Assembly (NCBI GenBank): GCA_009731375.1
Contig: BJOX01000193.1
Coordinates: 102,409 to 166,408 of the forward strand
Source: Paulinella micropora
Taxonomy: Eukaryota > Cercozoa > Imbricatea > Euglyphida
DNA length: 64,000 bases
Reading direction: 5' to 3'
Shown here one piece after another: positions 28,915-39,972 of this stretch (its first letter is position 1; each line of letters opens with the position of its first letter). A program made the translations under genes and the position numbers. The notes beneath the pieces were generated by a model. It made no database searches, was not told where the DNA came from, and saw only the letters and a list, made by a program, of their open reading frames with translations.

Positions 28915-29599
28915 ACTCCGCCGGATATGTGGGAAAGGGGGACCAGGGCAAGCGTTTTATTCAAGCTGCGTGAGGTAACGGTCTCAAGCGATGATTAGGT
29001 ATAAACCGGTCACTCACGGACCTTACCCTACCTTTCACTTGCGGTTTGCCGGAAGACTTCGTTAAAAGCCAGGTTGCTCACAGCCACTTTAATCCGAAGA
29101 CATAAACGCAGAACTGAACTGCAAGAGAGCTAACTAGTCTAAGTGCGTGACTAGCAGTAACTGACGCTCAATGATATGGTCCGGTGCACAATGGTAAAAG
29201 CGTAACGTGCACAATTGACTTGGATTACCCATTACCGGTACTACTAATTATTTAATATGACTTAGTAAAATGTTACCGCACATAGTAATCAATCATAACT
29301 ACGGCTTAAACAGTACTCGAAGTTACCTGTCCAACGTCAAGTGGGATGGCGGATACCTGATTTTTAAGACGACGGGTGGCGGCGGATCGCGATGTAAAAG
29401 TTGATGTATGGCTCAACCTGAGTTGACAGTGTGAAGTAACGTATTGATTCGAGTACGGCGACGACCGTCACTCAGGTTTGTATTTGCATTCTATCCCGAG
29501 ATCGGTCGGCGGAGGCGTAGATTCAACTTCTCGCGCGCAAACAGGTGGGCGCGCTCGGGGGGGAGAAGGGATTATGCCGGCCCACCCGGTATATAATGG
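28915..29599. other. Non-coding stretch, nothing recognised
   Basis: About 690 bp, more GC-rich than its surroundings, with no ORF, no direct-repeat partner in the window and no RNA gene identified. Position suggests it could be the remnant of a copia LTR or an insertion that removed the copia 3' end. Confidence 0.5.
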
Positions 29600-30650
29600 C
29601 AATACTTATCTACATGAAATATGCCAATGATTGCGTCTCTTATGGGTTTGTCTTTCTCAACGAACATACATAGATCTGCGTCTAGCAATCAAAATCCTAA
29701 CTCTTCTAACTTTGGGGCCAAGATTTCATACCAACGTCTGCCTGCTTGTGGGGCACCATACATTGCTCCATCTATCCTTAATATCATGCCATCATTACCT
29801 TCCCTGTCTAAACCATCTGGGGCGTATGCGTAAACAGGATCATTCATTCTAGCATTCAAGTAAGCATTTTTGAAGTCTATACCATACAACCTGTGACCAT
29901 GCCAAGCAGCTATCTTAGCTAAGAAAGTGGTGATCGATGAGCTGCACAAGGTACAAATAGCTGATCTGGATTATAGCTGACTCCTGGTTCTAGCATATCT
30001 CCTCTCAAAGCTAATCGTGACTTGACAAACTTTCGTCCTTTATCATCAAGCTTGACTTTATGTACCCATGTCAATCTTACTATCTTCGACACTCCCTTCT
30101 CTTTTGCTTCCTTGGGGCTTACCCATGTATAGGTGTTAAAAGACTTAAGAGCCTCTATCTCTTTATCCATGCCTTCTTTCAACTCCTTAGCTGTTAGCCC
30201 TTCGTCGACTATCTCTTTTGGCACACGTAGTGTGAGGTAGAGTAAGACTTCGCTACTATCCTCTCCTAGTATGCTTTCCTCAGACGACTTGGCGTCTTCT
30301 AATTCACCGGATGGGTGGATTGGGTCTACTTTATAGTTTTTGATTTCACTGTCTAACATCTTTTCAACTAGTCCGTCATCAAAAGATACAAAGTGACTTG
30401 GCTTGGGCTGTTTGCGAACTTTAAGTCTATCACCTTTCTCGCATGGTTTCAAAACTTTACCGGCTCGTTTAGCTTCTTGCCAACTGTCTCCATACTTTTC
30501 CTTCGCCCATAGTTCACCAAAGGCTACCGCTGGTACAACTACCTTGACATTTTCTAATGAGGTGTTTTCCTTAACTACCTTCTTAGTTGTGACTGGTTGT
30601 GTGTCCGGCTTTGCTGTCGTCCGTTCCTTTCTTTCTCGTTTCCCTCTCAC
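29600..30650 (-). pseudogene. Copia A reverse transcriptase, partial
   Basis: A copia RT N-terminal region is read in one frame (LTWVHKVKLDDKGRKFVKSRLALRG) and, after a frameshift at about 29930, continues with YGIDFKNAYLNA, the motif carrying the first catalytic Asp, and AMYGAPQAGRRWYE. After an in-frame TGA at about 29687 the sequence still resembles RT (LLDADLCMFVEKD), but the YVDD box appears as HVDK. Sequence similarity ends at about 29600, so palm/thumb and RNase H are lost. Non-functional. Confidence 0.85.
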
Positions 30651-30659
30651 TATGTTAGC

Positions 30660-31107
30660 TGTCGTGATTTTGTCACTTTGCTCCCATGTGAGGCCCTTGT
30701 TTGGCGCTTCTCCTTCCCTATATCTCCGGCTTGGGTGACTAGCTGAAGGGTCCTGCGCACTAAGCGATTCGATGGGTGTTACCCCGCGTCCTGATCGACA
30801 ACTTGGCTTTCGTTAGAGTCAATGGGAAGACCGGAATCTGGACCAGTGTCGTCCTCAACTCCATGTCTTTCCTCGTGCTCTTCTGACTCCCCCTGAACTT
30901 TCTGTTCCGGTTCTGTCTCCGTTTGCTCAAGCTGTTCTGCATTGCTACTCTTCCCCTCAGATTCATCGTCCCATTGTACTCCTCTGGGTGGGTGTGCATC
31001 TTTTCCAACTATATGGGGTTTGAAACGCACGTTGCGTACGTTCGATATGACCTCGCGGCCATCCCAAACCCTGTAAAGCTCTTTGAAAACATCGTATCCC
31101 AAGAGCA
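30660..31107 (-). pseudogene. Copia A integrase C-terminal and linker
   Basis: Encodes a LLGYDVFKELYRVWDG segment typical of the region after the copia integrase core, then an acidic Glu/Ser-rich linker. The equivalent region in copy B lies at about 33700-34412. It is in a different frame from both neighbours. Confidence 0.7.
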
Positions 31108-31931
31108 TTACACGTTTCCCCTATAGTTTCCTTTGCCAACTTGCTTTCCGACGTCGACATACATTACTCCCATGCATCCTATTGGTTTCAATTGCCGAAT
31201 GGCCGGTTTGTAACCCAAACACTGCTCAAAGGGTGAAATCCCTTGACGTGGTCCGGTTGTAGCTGGCAATATGTTGTGTAGTGTGGTAGCGGTGTGTTCC
31301 ATCTCTGCCCAAAACTTAAGTGGAAGGTTAGCTTCATATCGCATAGCCCTAGCTGGCCCTGCTGTTATGTCATTAACTTTTTCAGCTATCGGATTTCCGT
31401 CTTTGTCTCCTGGTGCTGAAACTTTCCAAATAAATTGCAACGGTTTCCACCATTCAATTACTTCCACGGGGGCAACGAATTCGTTGTCACACGTGACAAG
31501 TTTGACCTTCCTACCGGTCTGTCGTTCAAACCACGCTACTGCCTGCTTAAGACACTCTACAAACTCGTTCTTGTGTCTTAAGTAAAAGTCTAAGATATAA
31601 CCTGAATAATCGTCTGTTACACAAAACTTGTAGTACCTGCCATTGATGGACATTACTGCCCATGGTCCGGCTGTATCTACGTGCAAAATCTCACTCGCAT
31701 AACTAGCTCTCCTAATCCTATTATTTTAAATCCGGGCAATTCTTTAGCCTTACCCATCATACAAGCTTCACAATATCTAACTAAATCTTCATTGCCGACA
31801 ACTTTGCGGCCCAGAGCCTTGCCTAATGCATAGGTCTTCTTTATAGCCTTATGCCCGCTGCACTGATGCATGACGTAGATGTCTACAGGCTTCTTATTTG
31901 CACTCTTCTCTGGATACATAGCATATAACAC
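31108..31931 (-). pseudogene. Copia A integrase, frameshifted
   Basis: The zinc-binding pre-integrase segment (YVMHQCSGHK...YCEACMMGKAKELP) is in one frame at 31931-31677. The catalytic core is in another at 31686-31108: HVDTAGPW and TDDYSG, then TCDNEF and IAEKVNDIT supplying the later Asp and Glu, followed by FWAEMEHTATTLHNILPA. It matches copy B at 35070-34390 closely. One frameshift separates the zinc domain from the core. Confidence 0.85.
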
Positions 31932-32009
31932 ATCCCTTACTCTCTCTATTCTCGCAAACTTTAGCTACTTCTTTCTTATTTTCTCTCTCTTTGGGGGTTC
32001 CCTCCCCGC

Positions 32010-32517
32010 TTACCCCGCCTTTGATTTCTTTACCTTGATCTTGGGCTCAAATCGTTTGTTAATGTCAAGTGGTTCGTCATATTCCGTGTCCCACCGGTAT
32101 AGCATTCCCGGCGTCATTCTCCCCCTGACTATCACGTCACTCTCTTTCACTCTTATGGGGTGCTTTAGAATAAGCAACTGTCTGTTCTGGTGAATAACAG
32201 ATCTGTGGTAAAAGTGATCCATGCTGCCGGTTGAAACTATGTCCACAGGCACCCTTGGGTCGTACAACATCTCTTTCTTTACCATCACGGGTTTTCCTGT
32301 CCCATCTACACGTGTCAATCTTGCTTCTCCCTTCTGGTTCACTACGCCTTCTCCGTTTCCAGTGATCAGACTGACTGGGGCAATCAGAGAGGTTGCTTAA
32401 TATAGCTGTCGTGCAAGCTATGTCTCTTGACGATCCACTGTCCTGCACTATCATCCTCTCTTTCTTGCTTTTTCCCTTTCCTTCTGCTACCATCAGGTTA
32501 TGCTCGATATCTTCCAT
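32010..32517 (-). pseudogene. Copia A protease region
   Basis: Contains QDSGSSRDIAC, the aspartic protease D-S-G active site, in one frame, then a shift at about 32390 into RLTRVDGTGKPVMVKKEMLYDPRVPVDIVSTGSMDH, the second part of the fold, and HPIRVKESDVIVRGRMTPGMLYRWD. It ends at a TAA (32010-32012) that lies in frame with the integrase zinc domain. The same TAA and downstream sequence occur in copy B. Confidence 0.8.
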
Positions 32518-33440
32518 TTCTCCTTTTCTTTCTCTTTCTCTTTCTTGCTCGCCTCTCTGTCCTTTCTTTCCTTCTCTTCGTTCTCAGCTCTCTCTTCGTT
32601 GTATCGTTCCTCGTGCATCCAATCGTATTCTTCCCTCGCCTCTTTGTAATCTCTGTACGAAATTGGAAGTGATCTTTCTATTCTCATCTGTTCAGAATCC
32701 ATAGAGTCCTCTGTGTTTCCGGGGTCTTCATCTTCTTCTTCTGACGCTCCGTCTATCTCCCTTCTCTTCGCATCGAATGCTGCCTTCTTTCTAGCTGCTA
32801 TCTTTGGTGTAAAGAATAGGTATGCGTCTTCTGAGTGTAACTTGCGTAAATACGCATTCAAAGATCCCTCTGCCACTACCTCGTTGTGAATCTGGGGTAA
32901 GTGAGGCATAAACTCCATTAACTGCTCTGCAAAAGCATTTTTGTGGTTGCATGCTAGGTCAAGAATACCATAATCCATCACGGATAGCATTTCTGTGTAG
33001 AACTCACTGTACTTGCCGTTCGGTTCGTAACATAACCCATCTTTCACAGTTAGGTCTTTCAATCCATTCGACATCACAAACAACAAACGCTGTAATTCAG
33101 TCTTTTGGGGTCTCGGGCGTCCTTCACTGTGTCTCATCTGACAATCCCAAATCGCTCTTTCTTTCTTCACTGACTCTTCTGATGCAGCTTTCAAACGTGC
33201 TTCTCTCACTGACTCTCTTGCTATGGGTGCAGTACCCGCAGCATGCGACGAAAACACGTCATTTATCGCCCAAAACACGTCTGTCAGTAGGTTGTCTGTC
33301 TCAGCTACCCTCACTCCATTCTCTCTCTTCACCTTCACTACATCACCTGTCTCCTCATCCATGATGCACGTATGCAGTGACGCAGCTAGCTTCTTTATAT
33401 CCTCAAAGCTAATCACTTTGCCACTGTGTTCCCTCTTTTT
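32493..33440 (-). pseudogene. Copia A gag C-terminal region
   Basis: About 307 codons from VISFEDIKKLAASL, which aligns with VITFKDITQIAQQL in copy B, followed by a charged helical region and a Glu/Lys-rich tail. The true N-terminus and zinc knuckle are missing; the frame instead continues back into copy B across an in-frame TAG at 33450. Confidence 0.65.
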
Positions 33441-33449
33441 ACTGTCGAA

Positions 33450-34412
33450 CTATACAAAGTGAGATGGTTTTGGTTGTCGTCTGACTTTCAATCTCTCTTT
33501 GGGAGCACATTTCTGCTTAACTATCCCTGAACGTACTTTACTCTCCCATCCTGCTCCGTATGTCTTCTCTGCCCACTCCTCTCCCCACTCTCGCGCAAGT
33601 ACTCTCACTCTCACTCCCTCTAGTTCCTGAACCTCAACTACTTTCGGTTTTCGTTTTAGTTCACTATGCGGTCGTGGTTGTTCTGTGTCCTGCGATTGTA
33701 ATGGGTGTTGTTGTTGTGCTTGTCGTCTTGTGCGTTTTCCTTCGTGAACTATGTTCGCTTCTGTGATCTTATCACTTTGCTCCCATGTTCTTCCTTTACT
33801 AGGTCGCTCACTCTCTTCATATGCTTTCCTCTCATGCTGTGTTTGTGGATCGGATGCATCTGTGAGTGCGTGTGCGTTACCTAGTCCTGTGTTGATTGTC
33901 TGTGGGGTCGTGTCGGTGGGATGGGGTGCAGCTGTCGATGTGGTGTCGATGTCCTGTGTAGAAATGCTATCTTGTGTAGGTGTGTAGTTGTGATCTAAGC
34001 TAACTTCCCCTGTGTCCCCTCCATACTCCCCCTGTGCTTGTTGACTAACTGACTGACTAACATCATCGACGTGGTCATATGAGTCTTCATCGTCATGAGT
34101 CTGTGACGTGTCCTCTTGTGTGTGGGTGGTGGTGACTGTGGAGGTGGTGGGTGTGGAGTGTGTTTGTGCAACATCGACATCCTTGCTCTCACTCTCCCCC
34201 TCAGCTACATCCTCATCCCACTGAACGGTTCTGGGTGGGTGTGCTTCCTTTCCTATCACGTACGGGTTGAATCGCACGTTCCTAACACCTGTTACTATCT
34301 TACTACCGTCCCACACTCTATAGAGCTCTCTAAACAAGTCATACCCTACTAGCATGACTCTCTTGCCTCTAAACTGTCCCCTTTTCCCTTTACCTGTGTA
34401 CATTACCCCCAT
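33450..34412 (-). pseudogene. Copia B integrase C-terminal and pre-RT linker
   Basis: 320 codons: LVGYDLFRELYRVWDGSK as in copy A, then a long Thr/Gln/His/Asp-rich low-complexity linker and VRVLAREWGEEWAEKTYGAGWESK. It ends LKVRRQPKPSHFV at a TAG where copy A has Ser. Beyond the TAG the same frame runs into copy A gag. Confidence 0.75.
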
Positions 34413-35238
34413 GCAACCTCGGCCTCAGGTGTGTCACAAACGGTTTTCTACCTAAGAGCTGTTCGTAGGGCGATGCCCCCTTTCTAGGTCCGGAGGTGGC
34501 AGGCAAAATGTTGTGGAGGGTGGTGGCGGCATGCTCCATTTCGGCCCAAAATGAAACGGGCAGATGGGCATGATGTCTCATAGCTCTAGCGGCCCCTGCC
34601 GTGATGTCATTGGCTTTTTCAGCTATAGGGTTTCCATCCTTATCCCCTGTTGCTGACGTCTTCCAGATAAACTGTCTGGGCTTCCACCACTCTATCACCT
34701 CTTTCGGGACATCAAACTCCTGATCGCATCTTATCTCTCTGACTCTATTTCCTGTCTGTCTTTCATAGAATGCTACCGCTTGCTTAAGGCAGTCAGTAAA
34801 CTCGTTCTTATGCGCAAGATAATAGTCCTTAATAAACAACGAGTAATCGTCCGTAACCGAGAATTTGTGCCTCTTCCCGTGTATGGAACGAAATGACCAG
34901 GTTCCTGTGTCTAAGTGTAGTACTTCTCCCGGCTTACTGGCTCTCTCTATTCTATTCACTCTAAATCTAGGTAGCTGCTTCGCCTTACCTATCATGCAGG
35001 CCTCACAGAACTCTACCTTCTTCGCATCTCCTACTAACTTTATGCCTAATGCATCTGCCAAAACTTTCATCTTCTTAACACTATAATGTCCACAGGCATA
35101 GTGAAATAACTCTATGTCTACCTTTCTAACTACACCTGGCTTGCGGGGATAGGACGCGTATAATGCTACCTCCCCCGTTTTGCCCTCCCTCTCTCTACGC
35201 TCTCCTCTCTCTCTCTCTCCTGGGGCTTCCCTCCCCTC
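34390..35238 (-). pseudogene. Copia B integrase
   Basis: In one frame from the TAA at 35239: a Glu/Arg-rich lead, a zinc segment (ELFHYACGHYS...FCEACMIGKAKQLP), then the core with HLDTGTW, VTDDYS, RCDQEF and IAEKANDIT, and FWAEMEHAATTLHNILPATSGPRKG. The core itself is intact, but an in-frame TAA upstream and a frameshift at about 34400 downstream disconnect it from its neighbours. Confidence 0.82.
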
Positions 35239-36147
35239 TTACCCCAGCTCACTCCTATCCTGCTTCATTGGGGGTCCATAACGCACGTTAACATCCAAAG
35301 GCGTGTCGAACTCATCATCCCATCTATAGAGCAGAGTTGGTAGGAGTCTCCCCCTAACTAGCACGTCTTTTTCCACTATCCTAATGGGGCTCTTGAGAAT
35401 AACCAGTTGCCCATTCTAATGGACAATCGACCGGTGATGGATGTGATCCATCCTTCCGGTAGACGCGATATTTACGGGAACCCTAGTATCGAGTAACATG
35501 GGTCTCGACACCGTGACGGGTTTGCCGTACCCGTTGATCCGCGTAACTCTGGCCGTCCCCTCTTGTGCTATTTCGCACTCACCGTTACCGGTTACTAGCT
35601 TTACAGGTGGTACTGACTTAATGTCATGCAAGAACCCTGGGTTACACGCAATATCTCGTGATGACCCACTATCCTGCACAATAGTGTTCTTCCTGTCTCT
35701 CCCACCCTCACCATCTAACACTAGCGTATAGGTTGTTGCTGTGTTCTTGTGCTTTGATGGTGCTTGTGATTGTGAGGTGGTGCTGTCTACGGTGGGTGCT
35801 GGCGGGGATAGAATAGGTGAGAGTGTTGTGCGTGCAGCGTGAGCAATGTACACTCCCTCTATCGCTCTCACTACATCTGTCAAGAAATCATCTCTCACTA
35901 GCTTTCCATCACTCACTCTCTTCACCTCTCCGTTATCATCTCGCACGCAAGTGGTCATGAGCTGTTGTGCGATTTGTGTGATGTCTTTGAACGTGATGAC
36001 GGGTGGTGGGTGTGCGAGTGGCTGTGTTTTGGGAGCTGGACCTGTTTCTGGCGTCGGGTTTGCGGTGGTGTTCCCCCGTTGGTCTCCCTTGGCCTGCTCG
36101 GGCCTGTCAGCAACACTGGGTAATCCGGGAGATACGGACTCCCACAT
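35239..36147 (-). pseudogene. Copia B protease region
   Basis: From about 36000: VITFKDITQIAQQL, then QDSGSSRDIAC (protease active site), VNIASTGRMDHIHHRSIVH, an in-frame TAG at 35416 where copy A encodes Gln, and VLVRGRLLPTLLYRWDDEFD, ending at TAA 35239. The TAA is in the same frame as integrase and its surroundings are conserved with copy A. Confidence 0.8.
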
Positions 36148-38192
36148 ACACCATGAGCTGCGCGCCTAAGCATACTCATATAACGCCTGACATTCCCCTT
36201 GCGCGTGAATTGTAAATACTCACTGTTCTCATCATCCATGCACATGGCCATAGCATCATCATGCCTAATCTCATCTGAGCATCGTGAATCATCCTGGCTA
36301 TCATACTCATCGATCTCATCTGCGATCTCGTCCTCACTGACTTCGCTCTGTTCTGATGTGTCATGTTTCGATGCGACATGTGCTGACGATGTGGTGGGGG
36401 GTGTTTGTGCGGTGGGGGTGATCTTTTGTGGCTTCTTCCCCTCTTGCTTGCTCCCCCTTACTTCCCTCTCACTCTTCTTCTGCTTTTTCATCTCTCTCGG
36501 TTTCTGTGGAGTATGTGCAGTGAAATCGGTGGTGAGATTGTGCGGGATGGTTAGTCCTCTCGCTTTAGCATCAGCTCTTAAACCTGCCTCATCCGGAAAA
36601 TAAGGGGATTTGGGGGGACGGAGGTCAGGGCTAACAGCAAGGTCAAGTAAAGGGTATTCGGGGTCTTGCTTCTTCGCATGGTACCCGCAGTACTTTCCGT
36701 AAACCATACGAGAAGCCTGTTTGGCGTTAGGTCCCTTCTGATCGTGCTCAAGCGAGATCTGGCAAGGACTGCTTTTCTTGTTCTTACCATGACACTTCAG
36801 GGACCTCGGCCTCTGTTTGCTATACCTCATGATAGTGGTAGGAGGTGTTTTGGGGGTCGGTTTTTGACACTGTGGGGTGTCGGTGGAGGTGGCCCTGGTT
36901 AGCTGACTCGGAGAGTCTGAGATGGGGGTGACAGAGGGACTCCCTCTGCCACTTTGTTTTGCCGGTAGGGGACGAACACCTGGCTCAGGCTGGGGTTCCC
37001 CAGACTCGACGTTCGCTCTCTCCCTACCTCTCTCGTCATCAGGGGTTTCCCCAAGTTCGTTTGGACCATCTCCCCCCATCATTACGAGTAAAGCGTCATT
37101 GTCGCTATCGGACTCCCCATCATCTTCTCGCTCCTCTCGTATGAGTGTCACGTCTTTACGTGGCTTTTTCTTAGAGGTTTTTGAGGGTTTCTGAGGTTTT
37201 CCCTTTTTAGGTTTCTTATCGTTCTTGTCTTCACTAGCTTGGCCTTTCTTATGGGACTTCACGGTTGGACAAAACTTCTTGGTGTGGCCCTTCTTGTTGC
37301 ACTCGTAACATGTGACCCGAAGCCACCACTCTTCCTTTTTCTTGAACTTGCTAATTTTGCCCTGACCCCCTTCCCCTTCATCTCCCTGATCGTCTAGAAG
37401 AAGGTTTGTTTCTTTCTTAGGTCTCGTGGTTCGGTTAGGTCTCTCTTTCCTCTCCTCTTCCTTCCACTTATCCTTCCTCCACAACGCCCACGTGTCTCTC
37501 GCACTATCTACTATATCCTCGAAGCTAGGTCTTAGGTTAGAGGGTAAGTTGAAGTATAGTGCTTTGAATGGTTCACCGAATGCGGGGTGTTTGGCAAGCT
37601 TCTCAAGCAGATTTCGTACGAGTTCGTCTTTGTCGAATGGGTGTTCTCTATGGCACTCTACTTCCTCTTTCAACGCAATCTAGTCATTGAGCCATGCATC
37701 GACATGGTAACCGGGTTTTGGATACATTCTTTCAAAGTCTTGTGCTTTGATGTTCTTGCTAACCTCGGAAATTGAATCAAACTTTCCTCTTACTGCCTCT
37801 ATCAATTCTATCGGGCGTGTCACTGTCTTTGTTCGCAAGTAACGCACGACAATGGGGTGTGAGAAAGCAACAGAGAGAATGAGTTGTAGTTGTCTCATGC
37901 GATCATAATGCTTCTTCTCTTTCGTGATCGTTCTTACTCTTAAGGTGTGAGTGCGCTTTGACTCTCTTCTCTGCTCTCTCTTTACTCTCTTTGCTCTTTT
38001 CTCTTTCCACTGCGCTTTCGCTTCTTCAGACATCTTAGCCCAATCTTTCGGTTTTTCGATAGTTGTTTTAGAGTCAGCTTTCTTTGTTCTGGGTCTCGGT
38101 CTACTCGCATCCGATGCATCTCCGTCTGAGTCTGTATCTGGGGTGTCTTCAGACTCTGGTTCATCGGGCAACTCCCACTCCTCTACTTCCAT
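35955..38192 (-). pseudogene. Copia B gag, with zinc knuckle and one in-frame TAG
   Basis: One frame from 38192 to 35955, interrupted only by TAG at 37680. The N-terminal part is acidic, then basic. After the TAG comes a capsid-like helical segment (LVRNLLEKLAKHPAFGEPFKA), a CCHC knuckle C-Y-E-C-N-K-K-G-H-T-K-K-F-C about 45 codons further on, a Lys-rich stretch, and a second Cys/His cluster (KCHGKNKKSSPC...YGKYCGYH). The C-terminal tail is Pro/Ser/Thr-rich and overlaps the protease frame, so Gag-Pol would require a frameshift near 36000. Binds element RNA. Confidence 0.8.
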
Positions 38193-38196
38193 TGCC

Positions 38197-38478
38197 TTAG
38201 CAGGATCGTAGGGATATTTCGCCTTTGCTTTTACTGGATCTGTAAGTCAGCTTCGCACACTCTCCGTGCCAGGCACTAATGCCCTTGGCATAGTTCTCAA
38301 GCTTGTAGCAAAGTCGGAATGATTCCGTGTGGTACCATCTAACTGCGCCGGAATATATTCTTGCTTTAAACCCATATGTTTTTCGGTACCAAGGCTCATA
38401 ACCTTTGGGCGACCACCCATTTAGGGCAACGGGAACCTTTTCCGATCTTTTGCAAGATCTCTCCGGGCTACCTAACAA
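38197..38478 (-). pseudogene. Copia B gag N-terminal piece in another frame
   Basis: 93 codons with WYRKTYGFKARIYSGAVRWYHTESFRLCYKLENYAKG. The reading continues plausibly into the main gag frame after a shift near 38240 (to VKAKAKYPYDPAKAM), so this is the displaced gag N-terminus. Confidence 0.6.
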
Positions 38479-38629
38479 GTCTATCTACGCAGGTTAGATA
38501 CACGCTTTAATAACACGTATGTATCGCAGAACTGAAACCGTAGCAGAAAGCTGCCACGTCACGAAACTAACTCAGCTACTGGTTGTCGCGCGCGCTAACC
38601 CTGTCTAACTACTGAGTTGAGTGGATTAT

Positions 38630-39012
38630 ACTTTAAATTTACAGTAGTAGTAAGTCAGAGGATCAGGCTGTCAACTTGGACAGCTGGTCACCTCTTGCCT
38701 TTTATTGAAAAAAATAGTAACTTGAAAGTCTAACTGCTCACTTATTATTTGAAGTACTTGAAAATGGACTCGGTTGGATCAGTTTAAATTATTATTTGAC
38801 CTGAACCGGTAGTACTTGTTTTTGACCTTTCTAGTTGTGGAAAGACCAGTTACAACAAAGATGTGGAAAGCTTGTTATAACTGTCATACTAACTTCACGA
38901 AGGTCATTATTAAAACGAAAGTAACGAAAACTTGACATTGTTTGAGCTTGTCTACCTGTGAGCCGGTTGTAGTAAAAGGAAGGCAGGATTACTGCCATAG
39001 TAGCCTTTTAAA
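38630..39012 (-). repeat. PLE copy 2 pseudo-LTR, left (downstream) copy
   Basis: 383 bp beginning ACTTTAAATTTACAG and ending GTAGCCTTTTAAA; nearly identical to 43985-44366. It belongs to a subfamily clearly diverged from the copy 1 pseudo-LTRs but shares the hairpin (38658-38694) and the same 3' end. The end of the RT ORF runs about 24 bp into it. Confidence 0.9.
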
Positions 39013-39972
39013 GGTACTCACGGGTGGCAAGCTATGTGTTGAGTTAAAGTTAGACTGGATAAGAATATCACGAAAGTTTGTGTAGATGCGGTTGTCCTTG
39101 TGACAAAACCGTTGTTGAATTGTTTCCCAGGTTTGGGGAGAACTTGATGACAATTGCCTTAACGATTTTTTGAAAATTGATTTCGGATAACTGCACTCAA
39201 AAAGAAGTTGATATACAGCTTGCTCTAAAACCTCATTATTAGTGGATTGACATTGATACATACTAAGCATACCCTTGATTGTCGCCGTTCTTACTTTGTT
39301 GTCTGTGTATGACGACAGAGGCGGAAGACGTGGGTATGGTGTTGTATCTTTTTCAATCAAAGCTTGCCAATTTTTGAAATGGGGACGAGAGTGAAAGCCA
39401 AAGTGTGGCTTCTTTCCTATTCTCAAGTCGCTGCCTGCAAAAACCAATTTGCAAAATCGTTCGTCTTCCTCTACTTTTTGTTCTTCAAGCTCTAAACCCC
39501 CTGTATATACAGGTTGGGATTGCTTATACTCTAAATGTCTGAGTGATTGAATGTGAGGCTCCAGACGTTCGAAAAGTTTTTGGTCATCAGGCACAGTAGC
39601 GACAAGAAAAAGTAAGTCGTCTACTTGTCGAATGCCAAACACAAAGTCAGACAAATTCTGTCTACGTAGTATAGTTAAGAAACGAAACTCGTCAAAAATG
39701 CATTTGATTTGGGCTAGTGGGGAAGAAAGGTAGCCTCCAATAGGACAACCTTTGATTTGCTGAAAGCATGCATTGCCCATGACGAAAAATGTATTATCTA
39801 AATCCATTTCTACTATGTCTAATAGATCTTGGAAAGTAAATACTACATAATCATCACGTGATGCACTATGGTGCCATCCTACGTCATATTTCATACGTCC
39901 ATTCATATCAAGTCTTAGTGTTTTCGAGATTTGCACTTTCTCTTTGCTTTCCTCTTTTTCCTGTGGCCTCAT
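38989..39972 (-). CDS. PLE copy 2 reverse transcriptase, C-terminal part
   Basis: About 327 codons in a frame displaced from the upstream ORF by one indel near 39940; the homologous region of copy 1 is continuous there, so this is damage in this copy. Motifs: FTFQDLLDIVEMDLDNTFF, QIKGCPIGGYLSSPLAQ (motif B), RQVDDLLFL (motif C, catalytic Asp pair), then PHFKNW and the thumb RTATIKGMLSMYQCQS with FECSYPKS, the usual PLE R-x-x-x-I-K-x-x-L pattern. The tail of about 60 residues is basic and unrecognised. The RT would prime from nicked DNA. Confidence 0.87.
   Translation of the reverse strand: MRPQEKEESKEKVQISKTLRLDMNGRMKYDVGWHHSASRDDYVVFTFQDLLDIVEMDLDNTFFVMGNACFQQIKGCPIGGYLSSPLAQIKCIFDEFRFLTILRRQNLSDFVFGIRQVDDLLFLVATVPDDQKLFERLEPHIQSLRHLEYKQSQPVYTGGLELEEQKVEEDERFCKLVFAGSDLRIGKKPHFGFHSRPHFKNWQALIEKDTTPYPRLPPLSSYTDNKVRTATIKGMLSMYQCQSTNNEVLEQAVYQLLFECSYPKSIFKKSLRQLSSSSPQTWETIQQRFCHKDNRIYTNFRDILIQSNFNSTHSLPPVSTFKRLLWQ

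Larger units (their letters stand above)
29600..33440 (-). mobile_element. Copia-type retrotransposon copy A, decayed
   Basis: Reading leftward: gag C-terminal region, protease, integrase, linker and the start of RT, with the Ty1/copia order integrase before RT. At least five frameshifts and several stops are present. RNase H and both LTRs are absent or unrecognised. The right end is fused to copy B at about 33440. Confidence 0.85.
33441..38478 (-). mobile_element. Copia-type retrotransposon copy B, 3' truncated
   Basis: Carries gag, protease, integrase and the start of the region before RT. It ends at about 33440, where it meets the interior of copy A gag. TAG codons interrupt otherwise open frames at 37680, 35416 and 33450. 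RT, RNase H and 3' LTR are gone. No 5' LTR was recognised at 38479-38629, next to PLE copy 2. Confidence 0.83.

Noticed and set aside
28915-29599. Copia 3' LTR
   Set aside because: Only a faint resemblance to 38500-38560 was seen; no matching direct-repeat partner or TG...CA ends could be defined.
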